Origin: Bacteroidota bacterium
Lineage (GTDB): Bacteria > Bacteroidota > Bacteroidia > Chitinophagales > Chitinophagaceae
Assembly: GCA_023386395.1 (NCBI GenBank)
Contig: JAEWJV010000243.1
Span: forward strand, 1-11,327
Direction of reading: 5' to 3'
Length of the DNA stretch: 11,327 bases
Position numbers and translations under genes: made by a program. Position 1 is the stretch's first letter, and the number at the start of each line of letters is the position of its first letter. Of the stretch, positions 1-5,980 are shown one piece after another. The notes under the pieces are model-generated. The model was not told where the DNA came from. It was given only the letters and a program-made list of their open reading frames with translations, and ran no database searches.

Positions 1-1342
1 TGGCGGTTGACCGTTGACGGTTGGCTGCTTCCTCGTTCTCCGCCACATAAAAATTGCCTTCTTCGTCATACCAGGCAGGAATGCGCTGGCCCCACCAAAG
101 CTGGCGGCTTACGCACCAGTCTTTAACGTTTTCCATCCAATATCGATAGGTATTTACATATTTGGGCGGAAAGAATTTTATCGTTTCATCCAATACAGCT
201 TTCAAAGCAGGCTCGCTTAATTTTTTCATGCTGAGCCACCATTGTAAACTCAGTTTTGGTTCTACCACTGCATCGCTGCGTTCGCTGTAACCAACCTGGT
301 TTTTATAGTCTTCAATCTTTACAATATGTTTGGCTTCTTCCAGCGCTGTTACCATTTTTTTGCGGGCTTCAAACCGGTCTTCACCAACAAATAATTGTGC
401 AGCCTCATTCAACGTGCCATCATCATTCAAAATATCAATTACCTCCAGGCCATATTTTTTACCGATGTTGTAATCGTTCATATCATGTGCCGGCGTAATT
501 TTCAGTGCGCCGGTACCAAATTCCATTTCCACATAATCATCGGCGATAATGGGAATACGGCGATTGATTAAAGGCACCAATGCGGTTTTGCCAATCAAAT
601 GTTTATAACGTTCATCTTTTGGATTTACACAAATAGCCGTATCGCCCAAAATGGTTTCAGGGCGAACGGTGGCGATAATGATGCTGCCCGGAGAAGCCAG
701 GTCATGCAACCCCACAGCCGATGTTTCAATCACATTATACCTTACATAATATAATTTGCTGTTGGTTTCCCTGTAAATTACCTCTTCATCACTCAGTGCC
801 GTTTTGGCTTTTACATCCCAGTGAATCATGCGTTCGCCGCGATAAATAAGACCTTTATTATACAGATCAACGAATACCTTAATCACCGTTTTGTAATAGT
901 GATCATCCATTGTAAACGTGGTGCGGTCCCAATCGGCGCTGCAGCCAAGTTTGCGTAATTGCTGCAGAATAATGCCGCCATATTTATCTTTCCATTCCCA
1001 GACATATTTCAAAAATTCTTCGCGGCTCAGCGAAGCTTTTGTAATGCCCCTTTCACGCAGCATTTGCACCACTTTGGCTTCAGTGGCAATAGAGGCATGG
1101 TCTGTGCCCGGAACCCAGCAGGCATTTTTGCCATGCATGCGGGCGTGGCGGATCAGTACATCCTGTATGGTATTATTTAAAGCATGGCCCATGTGCAGCA
1201 CGCCGGTAACGTTTGGCGGTGGTATTACAATTGTATAAGGCTCCCTTTCATCCGGCGTGCTGCTGAAATATTTCTTTTCAATCCAGTGCGCATACCATTT
1301 TGCCTCGGCTTCTGTATGATTAAAATTTTTAGATAATTCCAT
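1..1342 (-). CDS. valS: Valyl-tRNA synthetase, N-terminal half (cut by window edge)
   Basis: Class I aminoacyl-tRNA synthetase that attaches valine to tRNA-Val in the cytoplasm. About 447 codons are readable from the ATG at 1342; the frame stays open to base 1, so the C-terminal part, including the KMSKS loop and anticodon-binding domain, lies outside. The Rossmann-fold start contains [14 protein letters not shown] (residues 41-54), where HMGH is the HIGH signature and the PPPNVTG context is typical of ValRS. The CP1 editing domain spans roughly 180-350, with [12 protein letters not shown] (225-236) and [12 protein letters not shown] (276-287). ERSDAVVEP (354-362) and the region near 405-424 match the return to the catalytic core. 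Residues 441-447 (NRQRSTA) are encoded by a heptamer repeat and look like an insertion. No Shine-Dalgarno sequence precedes the start. Assignment over IleRS or LeuRS is secure from the HIGH-region context. Confidence 0.96.
   Translation of the reverse strand, partial: MELSKNFNHTEAEAKWYAHWIEKKYFSSTPDEREPYTIVIPPPNVTGVLHMGHALNNTIQDVLIRHARMHGKNACWVPGTDHASIATEAKVVQMLRERGITKASLSREEFLKYVWEWKDKYGGIILQQLRKLGCSADWDRTTFTMDDHYYKTVIKVFVDLYNKGLIYRGERMIHWDVKAKTALSDEEVIYRETNSKLYYVRYNVIETSAVGLHDLASPGSIIIATVRPETILGDTAICVNPKDERYKHLIGKTALVPLINRRIPIIADDYVEMEFGTGALKITPAHDMNDYNIGKKYGLEVIDILNDDGTLNEAAQLFVGEDRFEARKKMVTALEEAKHIVKIEDYKNQVGYSERSDAVVEPKLSLQWWLSMKKLSEPALKAVLDETIKFFPPKYVNTYRYWMENVKDWCVSRQLWWGQRIPAWYDEEGNFYVAENEEAANRQRSTA
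5..25. repeat. Three-unit heptamer tandem repeat inside valS
   Basis: Three consecutive 7-base units, GGTTGAC, CGTTGAC and GGTTGGC, lie at 5-11, 12-18 and 19-25. On the coding strand they read as GTCAAC-type heptamers and encode NRQRSTA-like residues near position 441-447 of ValRS. The array may extend beyond the left edge. A related array occurs in pbpC at 5077-5097. Confidence 0.6.
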
Positions 1343-1397
1343 GTTTAATTATTAATCGCTTCGCTCTTAATGATTTTTATTTTTATGTTACCGCTGG

Positions 1398-1440
1398 AGT
1401 ACAGGTGCAGTCCGCCGCGGCGGATCACTCCCTTGTACTG
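1398..1440 (-). repeat. Imperfect palindrome / hairpin in the valS leader
   Basis: The centre is a perfect 14-base palindrome, TCCGCCGCGGCGGA, at 1411-1424. The outer arms AGTACAGG (1398-1405) and CCTTGTACT (1431-1439) also pair, with one bulged base, and a short mismatched region separates inner and outer stems. The element lies between the predicted valS promoter (1468-1475) and the valS start (1342), so it would be a hairpin in the mRNA leader. Its right arm, 1425-1440, is identical in reverse complement to 7773-7788, which suggests a dispersed intergenic repeat rather than a valS-specific element. No T-run follows in the valS direction, so a simple terminator is unlikely. Confidence 0.7.
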
Positions 1441-1467
1441 TATTAATGCTGCGCGGCAATAAGGGCG

Positions 1468-1475
1468 CAAAAATA
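1468..1475 (-). promoter_or_regulatory. Predicted -7 box for valS
   Basis: The minus strand reads TATTTTTG, a full match to the Bacteroidota -7 consensus TAnnTTTG. It lies about 125 bases upstream of the valS ATG. No convincing -33 TTTG was seen. If used, it gives a leader of roughly 120 nt that contains the hairpin at 1398-1440. Confidence 0.45.
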
Positions 1476-1512
1476 CTTAACTGCTTTTAATTGTCAGATA
1501 AATGAAACACCG

Positions 1513-1548
1513 GAAAGCACATCGTTTTAATCAAAATAATGTGCTTTC
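1513..1548. repeat. 10-bp perfect inverted repeat between valS and the nuclease gene
   Basis: GAAAGCACAT (1513-1522) and ATGTGCTTTC (1539-1548) are exact reverse complements separated by a 16-base AT-rich spacer. The element sits just upstream of the predicted valS promoter and about 70 bases upstream of the divergent nuclease gene. It could be a protein-binding operator or a hairpin; the sequence does not decide. Confidence 0.55.
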
Positions 1549-1581
1549 TTAATCTTGCCTACGTAATCATTTAAACACTTT

Positions 1582-1611
1582 TTTGCTTTTTCTTTTTTAA
1601 TTTTTACTTTG
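1582..1611 (+). promoter_or_regulatory. Predicted promoter for the exonuclease/GIY-YIG gene
   Basis: TTTG at 1582-1585 (-33 type), an 18-base spacer, and TTACTTTG at 1604-1611 (7 of 8 against TAnnTTTG). The box ends only four bases before the GTG start at 1616, so the transcript would begin at or within a few bases of the start codon. Confidence 0.55.
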
Positions 1612-1615
1612 TAGC

Positions 1616-2947
1616 GTGTATGCTATCGTTGACATAGAAACTACCGGCAGCCATCCTGCACAAAACGGTATTACCGAAATAGCAATTGTTTTGCATAATG
1701 GTACCGAAGTGGAAGGCCGGTATGAAACACTTATCAATCCCGGCTATCCCATTCCTTCTTTCATTACTTACCTTACAGGCATTAGTAATGAAGCGGTTGC
1801 AACTGCACCATCTTTCTCTGAAGTGGCGCAGCATATTCATAACCTTTTAAGCAATCGTATTTTTATTGCACATAATGTAAACTTCGATTATACTTTCATC
1901 CGGCATCATTTGCAGGAAAATGGCTATCACTGGCTGCCTAAAAAATTATGCACGCTTAAACTCAGCCGCAAAGCATTTCCCGGCTTAACCAAATATGGTC
2001 TTGGCCATCTTTGCCAGGTATTGGAAATACCGGTTGTAAACCGCCACCGTGCCGGCGGCGATGCAGATGCCACAGCTATTTTGTTTCAGAAAATATTAAA
2101 AGAAGGCGGTGAAAAAATCATTAAAGATTTTCTGAAAAAAGATAATCATGAACAAATTCTTCCGGCTAATCTTTCCAAAGAAAGTATCCAGAAACTTCCT
2201 TATGTGCCGGGTGTTTATTATTTCCATAATGCCAAGGGGAAAATAATTTATGTGGGCAAGGCAAAGAATTTAAAGAAGCGCGTGCTGAGCCATTTTTCAG
2301 GATTGAACACCGGCAAAAAGCGGCAGGAATTTTTGCGTAATATTTACGAAATAACATTTACAGAATGCCCCACTGAGTTTACCGCTTTTATTCTTGAAAG
2401 CGTTGAAATAAAAAAATACTGGCCGGAATATAACTTTAGCCAGAAACGTGCTGAACAGTTTTATGGTATTTATCTGTTTGAAGATTCTGCAGGTTTTCTG
2501 CGGCTTGCCATCGATAAAAAAAGAAAACATACCGAACCTGTTGCCAGTTTTACGCTGCTGGGCGATGCGCACCGTGCGTTGTGGAAAATGGTAAAGCAGT
2601 TTGAACTACACCCGGCTTTATGTTTTCTGCAAAAACAATTATATATACCTGCCACCATTAACGGCGAATTGTATAACGAAAAAGTTATCCAGGCTGTAAG
2701 CTTTCTGCAGCAAAACATGGGCACATTCGCCATTATAGAATCGCCGGCCACCGGCAACCAAAAAAGCTGCGTGCTTGTGGAAAATGGAAAGTTTTATGGA
2801 ATGGGTTTGTTGCCGCATGACAACGAGTCATTTGACCCGGTTCATTTAAAAACCTATCTCACGGCTTATCCTGAAAATGAAATGATCAGGACGCTTGTTA
2901 AATCTTATGCACAAAAAAATACGGAGAAGCTGGTTAAAGTAAATTGA
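1616..2947 (+). CDS. DnaQ-family exonuclease fused to GIY-YIG endonuclease domain
   Basis: A 443-residue two-nuclease protein of a type common in Bacteroidota. The N-terminal domain (about 1-165) is a DEDDh 3'-5' exonuclease: D6 and E8 in DIETTG, D91 in HNVNFD, and H144/D149 in HRAGGDAD. The GIY-YIG domain (about 194-275) shows GVYYF (199-203), IIYVGKAKNLKKRV (210-223) and the metal-binding E261 in ILES, as in the N-terminal half of UvrC and in Cho. Residues about 280-443 have no recognised domain; there is no UvrB-binding region, helix-hairpin-helix or RNase H-like domain, so it is not a full UvrC. A role in DNA repair is inferred. The GTG start is forced: in frame, a TAA lies at 1598-1600, no ATG exists upstream, and the DIETTG motif follows within six residues. 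The nearby ATG at 1620 is out of frame. Confidence 0.92.
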   Translation: MYAIVDIETTGSHPAQNGITEIAIVLHNGTEVEGRYETLINPGYPIPSFITYLTGISNEAVATAPSFSEVAQHIHNLLSNRIFIAHNVNFDYTFIRHHLQENGYHWLPKKLCTLKLSRKAFPGLTKYGLGHLCQVLEIPVVNRHRAGGDADATAILFQKILKEGGEKIIKDFLKKDNHEQILPANLSKESIQKLPYVPGVYYFHNAKGKIIYVGKAKNLKKRVLSHFSGLNTGKKRQEFLRNIYEITFTECPTEFTAFILESVEIKKYWPEYNFSQKRAEQFYGIYLFEDSAGFLRLAIDKKRKHTEPVASFTLLGDAHRALWKMVKQFELHPALCFLQKQLYIPATINGELYNEKVIQAVSFLQQNMGTFAIIESPATGNQKSCVLVENGKFYGMGLLPHDNESFDPVHLKTYLTAYPENEMIRTLVKSYAQKNTEKLVKVN

Positions 2948-2960
2948 TGTTATTTTGTGT

Positions 2961-2993
2961 AGAGTTGTTTTCCCACAAAGCTCTTTGATTTTT
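2961..2993 (+). terminator. Possible weak terminator after the nuclease gene
   Basis: AGAGTTGT (2961-2968) pairs with ACAA (2975-2978) and CTCT (2981-2984) around a two-base bulge, followed by TTGATTTTT. It lies shortly after the nuclease stop codon. The stem is imperfect and the T-run interrupted, so support is moderate at best. Confidence 0.35.
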
Positions 2994-3018
2994 AAATTCA
3001 TGCCGTAATTACAGGACA

Positions 3019-3026
3019 TAAGTTTG
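3019..3026 (+). promoter_or_regulatory. Predicted -7 box for the small membrane peptide
   Basis: TAAGTTTG fully matches TAnnTTTG and ends three bases before the ATG at 3030. No TTTG is present at the expected -33 distance. The spacing implies a leaderless transcript. Confidence 0.45.
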
Positions 3027-3029
3027 GGC

Positions 3030-3158
3030 ATGAAATTTTCAATACAGTTCAACATAAAACTATTAGTTATGGTATTAGGTGGCATTATTTGTTTAGGTAT
3101 TAGTTGTTCAATTGCGGCATTTGTAGGAAAAACAAGGGTTTTGCCAGACCAGGATTAA
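3030..3158 (+). CDS. Putative 42-residue membrane peptide
   Basis: An open frame from ATG 3030 to TAA 3158 encodes 42 residues in an otherwise unexplained 258-base gap. It starts MKFSIQFNIK, continues with a hydrophobic stretch at about 11-33 (LLVMVLGGIICLGISCSIAAFV) that would form one membrane segment, and ends in a short polar tail (GKTRVLPDQD). The basic N-terminus suggests an N-in topology. Cys26 follows LGIS, which only loosely resembles a lipobox, so lipoprotein processing is possible but not favoured. A full-match -7 box three bases upstream supports expression. It lies 47 bases before the YtxH-type gene on the same strand. I do not recognise a family, and coding status rests on the promoter, the composition and the position. 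Confidence 0.4.
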   Translation: MKFSIQFNIKLLVMVLGGIICLGISCSIAAFVGKTRVLPDQD

Positions 3159-3192
3159 TATGGCCTGATTTTAGAGTTTGTATTTATAATAC

Positions 3193-3201
3193 TAAAATTT
3201 G
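3193..3201 (+). promoter_or_regulatory. Predicted -7-like box for the YtxH-type gene
   Basis: TAAAATTTG resembles TAnnTTTG with one extra base, and ends four bases before the ATG at 3206. A TTTG lies at 3177-3180, slightly close for a -33 element. Weak on its own, but it repeats the spacing seen at other genes in the window. Confidence 0.35.
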
Positions 3202-3205
3202 ATTT

Positions 3206-3463
3206 ATGCATTTTAGAACATTTATGAATGGCGTGCTCGTAGGCATTTTGCTTGGTGTTTTATTTGCACCTGAAAGCGGGGAAGAAACCCGTAAAAAAAT
3301 ATCAAGAAGGGCGCAAGGCATCAAAGATGGTTATGATGAATTTGCAGGTGAAGTATCTGAAACTTATGGCAAAGTAAAAACCCGGGCTAATGATCTTGTT
3401 AATCGTGCAAAAGATAAATATAATGAAATTAAAGGGGAATCAGAATCAATGTACGAGGTATAA
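3206..3463 (+). CDS. YtxH-domain small membrane protein
   Basis: An 85-residue protein of the YtxH type, sometimes labelled gas-vesicle-like in Bacteroidota annotations. Residues about 5-21 (TFMNGVLVGILLGVLFA) form a single glycine-rich N-terminal membrane segment. It is followed by the family's characteristic APESGEETRKKI (21-32), then a charged, probably helical tail to the end. Small proteins of this family are often linked to stress, but nothing here shows a specific function, and no gas vesicle genes are nearby. The start at 3206 gives the short N-terminal extension usual for the family; the internal ATG at 3224 (Met7) is possible but would trim the membrane segment. A strong terminator 44 bases downstream ends the unit. 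Confidence 0.82.
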   Translation: MHFRTFMNGVLVGILLGVLFAPESGEETRKKISRRAQGIKDGYDEFAGEVSETYGKVKTRANDLVNRAKDKYNEIKGESESMYEV

Positions 3464-3506
3464 ATGATAGTTAAACGCTTTACATGAAAAACCCCGTGCC
3501 TGACTA

Positions 3507-3535
3507 CCCCCGGTTTCTGCCGGGGGATTTTTTTT
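3507..3535 (+). terminator. Intrinsic terminator after the YtxH-type gene
   Basis: A perfect 7-bp GC-rich stem, CCCCCGG (3507-3513) with CCGGGGG (3520-3526), closes a six-base loop. One A and eight consecutive Ts (3528-3535) follow. It separates the YtxH-type gene from pbpC, which must therefore have its own promoter or depend on read-through. Confidence 0.9.
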
Positions 3536-3540
3536 GTATG

Positions 3541-3548
3541 TACATTCG
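3541..3548 (+). promoter_or_regulatory. Possible -7-like box for pbpC
   Basis: TACATTCG matches TAnnTTTG at seven of eight positions and ends five bases before the GTG start at 3554. No -33 TTTG is visible at the right distance; the upstream bases are the terminator stem. It fits the start-proximal pattern of other genes here but is weak alone. Confidence 0.3.
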
Positions 3549-3553
3549 TACCT

Positions 3554-5980
3554 GTGTACCGCCTGAGAAAGAAATTAAAAGCATTACCCCTGCGTATAAA
3601 AGTTTTTCTGGGTATTATCTTGGTATTTTTTATATGGTTTTGCTTTTGTTTGCCTGCAAACTTATTTCCCGCCCCAACCAGTTATGTTATAGAAGATAAA
3701 GATGGTAACCTCTTAAATGCATCTATTGCCGAAGATGGCCAGTGGCGTTTTCCTTTTAATGAAAAAGTACCCGATAAATTTGCCAAATGCATTACAACAT
3801 TTGAAGATAAAAGATTCTATTATCATCCCGGTGTTGACCCAATTGCTTTTACAAGGGCGTTTGTTCAAAATATAAAATCGCGGTCAACGGTAAGTGGCGC
3901 CAGCACACTAACCATGCAGGTTATACGCTTAAGCCGCGGCGCTAAAAACAGGAATATTTTTAATAAGCTTATCGAAAGCATTTTAGCGGTAAGATTAGAA
4001 TTCACTCATCGTAAAAACATTGTGCTCGCTTTATATGCATCCAATGCCCCATTCGGTAGCAATATAGTTGGGTTAGATGCAGCCGCCTGGCGCTATTTTG
4101 GTCGAAGCCCTGAGCAATTAAGCTGGGGCGAAATGGCCGCACTGGCAGTTTTGCCAAATGCGCCGTCGCTGGTGCGGCCCGGCAAAAACCAGCAGGAATT
4201 ATTAAGGAAGAGAAATTTTTTATTGGATAAACTGTCCGCTGCAGATATTATCGATTCAACTACTGCAGCGCTTTCGAAATCAGAACCATTGCCAGGTGAG
4301 CCAAAACCGCTTCCCCAGTATGCGCCGCATTTACTGAACAGGTTCAGGAAAGATATTATTGCGCAGCAATCATCTTCCAATGAAAATATCCAAACAGGTA
4401 TTCAAACAACAATAGATATTAACCTGCAAATACAGGTAAATGATATTCTTAACCGGCATCACCGGCAATTGCAATCCAACCAGATAAACAATGCAGCGGC
4501 AATGGTGGTTGATGTTGAAAGTGGCCATATCATCTCTTATATCGGTAATATTTATGCGCCGGCAGATTCATCTGCTGAAAGTTATGTTGATGTGCTGGCG
4601 AGCAAACGCAGTCCCGGCAGCACTTTAAAACCTTTGCTGTATGCATCTTTGTTAAGCGAAGGAAAAATGCTGCCACAACAACTGGTGCCTGATATCCCCA
4701 CGCAAATAAATGGTTATGCGCCGCAAAATTTTGATTTGGGTTATGATGGCGCGGTGCCTGCTAACCGCGCATTGGCAAGAAGCCTCAACATTCCCGCAGT
4801 TAAAATGCTGCAGCAATATCGGTTTCAGCGTTTTTATAATGTCTTAAAACAATGCGGTTTTACAACGCTTGATCATCCACCTGGTTTTTATGGCATGAGT
4901 TTAATACTCGGCGGCTGTGAAATTTCACCCTTTGAATTATGCGGCGTGTATGCAAGCATGGCAAGAATGTATTTGCATCAACGACAAAATAAAGGCAAAT
5001 GGAACAGGGAGGACTGGTTTATGCCGCGGTATAAGTTGGCAGATGACAGGAAAAAGCTGACAGAACCACTGCCATTTGTCAACTCTCAACCGTCAGCTAT
5101 TCTTTTCGATTATACTTCCCTCTGGCACACATTCAATGCTATGAACGAAGTGATGCGGCCGGGAGAAGAAGGCTTATGGGGAATGTTTCAATCGGCACAG
5201 CACATAGCATGGAAAACAGGAACGAGCTTTGGCTTTCGCGATGGATGGGCGGTTGGCTTCACACCAAAATATTGTGTGGTGGTTTGGGTAGGTAATACCA
5301 CCGGCGTTGGCCGCCCTGATTTAACGGGTATTAATACGGCAGCGCCGGTTATGTTTGATATTTTCAGAGCATTGCCGCAATCAAAATGGTTTCAGCCGCC
5401 GCAATATGATTTTGCCTATTTGCCTGTTTGCCATCAATCCGGCTTTAAGGCCGGTGAATATTGTACAGATATTGATACCATGCTTGTTTCCGCAAATGCA
5501 CAACAGGCGCCGGTTTGCCCTTATCATCATATTATTCATCTTGACAAAACCGGAAGTTATCGTGTAACAGCCAATTGTGTTTCCCCATCCGAAATGGTAC
5601 ATCAAAAATGGTTTGTGCTGCCGCCAACCATGGAGTTTTATTATAAGCAGCGGCATGCGGGCTATAAAATATTGCCACCTTTTATGAGCGGATGTTTGAA
5701 TGAAATACAATCTGCATTTGAAATTGTTTATCCGCAGGAAGGTGCAAGAATATCAGTGCCAAAAGAAATAAGCGGTGAAAAAGGGCGTACAATTTTTACC
5801 GTAACGGCACGAAATAATCAGGCTAAATTATTCTGGAGCATAGATGATGTGTATATAGGCGAAACAGAAAATTTTCACCAGATGGCGGTTAATCCTTCCC
5901 CAGGAAACCATGTATTAACGGTGGTGGATGAAAACGGGGAATCAGTTGTGAGAAATTTTGAGATTGTGGAGAAAGAGTAA
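3554..5980 (+). CDS. pbpC: Penicillin-binding protein 1C (bifunctional transglycosylase/transpeptidase)
   Basis: An 808-residue class A PBP that polymerises and cross-links peptidoglycan on the outer face of the inner membrane. A membrane anchor spans about 14-35. The GT51 transglycosylase domain (about 55-225) has catalytic Glu84 in TTFEDKRFYYHPGVDP and the second motif at STVSGASTLTMQ (111-122). The transpeptidase domain (about 310-605) has the SxxK serine S356 (STLK), SxN as SLN (410-412) and KTG (554-556). A C-terminal module (about 722-805) resembling the BiPBP_C domain marks it as PBP1C rather than PBP1A. Residues 509-515 (VNSQPSA) come from a heptamer repeat like the one in valS, between the SxN and KTG motifs. 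The GTG at 3554 is chosen because no ATG lies upstream in frame and it gives the expected short basic cytoplasmic tail. Its stop abuts that of the convergent Smr gene. Confidence 0.95.
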   Translation: MYRLRKKLKALPLRIKVFLGIILVFFIWFCFCLPANLFPAPTSYVIEDKDGNLLNASIAEDGQWRFPFNEKVPDKFAKCITTFEDKRFYYHPGVDPIAFTRAFVQNIKSRSTVSGASTLTMQVIRLSRGAKNRNIFNKLIESILAVRLEFTHRKNIVLALYASNAPFGSNIVGLDAAAWRYFGRSPEQLSWGEMAALAVLPNAPSLVRPGKNQQELLRKRNFLLDKLSAADIIDSTTAALSKSEPLPGEPKPLPQYAPHLLNRFRKDIIAQQSSSNENIQTGIQTTIDINLQIQVNDILNRHHRQLQSNQINNAAAMVVDVESGHIISYIGNIYAPADSSAESYVDVLASKRSPGSTLKPLLYASLLSEGKMLPQQLVPDIPTQINGYAPQNFDLGYDGAVPANRALARSLNIPAVKMLQQYRFQRFYNVLKQCGFTTLDHPPGFYGMSLILGGCEISPFELCGVYASMARMYLHQRQNKGKWNREDWFMPRYKLADDRKKLTEPLPFVNSQPSAILFDYTSLWHTFNAMNEVMRPGEEGLWGMFQSAQHIAWKTGTSFGFRDGWAVGFTPKYCVVVWVGNTTGVGRPDLTGINTAAPVMFDIFRALPQSKWFQPPQYDFAYLPVCHQSGFKAGEYCTDIDTMLVSANAQQAPVCPYHHIIHLDKTGSYRVTANCVSPSEMVHQKWFVLPPTMEFYYKQRHAGYKILPPFMSGCLNEIQSAFEIVYPQEGARISVPKEISGEKGRTIFTVTARNNQAKLFWSIDDVYIGETENFHQMAVNPSPGNHVLTVVDENGESVVRNFEIVEKE
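5077..5097. repeat. Three-unit heptamer tandem repeat inside pbpC
   Basis: TGTCAAC (5077-5083), TCTCAAC (5084-5090) and CGTCAGC (5091-5097) are three adjacent variants of the GTCAAC heptamer seen in valS. Twenty-one bases keep the frame and encode VNSQPSA. The peptide resembles NRQRSTA in valS because both arrays are read in the same phase. Confidence 0.55.

Noticed and set aside
918..1238. 106-codon open frame on the plus strand
   Set aside because: It lies antisense to valS, whose HIGH and core motifs are fully supported on the minus strand.
1398..1440. Palindrome as an intrinsic terminator or T-box riboswitch of valS
   Set aside because: No T-run follows on the valS strand, no T-box sequence was seen, and T-box regulation is not typical of Bacteroidota.
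2846..3085. 79-codon minus-strand open frame
   Set aside because: It overlaps the nuclease gene end and the start of the small membrane peptide, has no family resemblance and no promoter box.
3206..3463. Gas vesicle protein
   Set aside because: YtxH-type proteins are sometimes labelled this way, but there are no gas vesicle structural genes nearby and the protein is a single-span membrane protein.
5381..5710. 109-codon minus-strand open frame
   Set aside because: It is antisense within the C-terminal part of pbpC, which is clearly coding.
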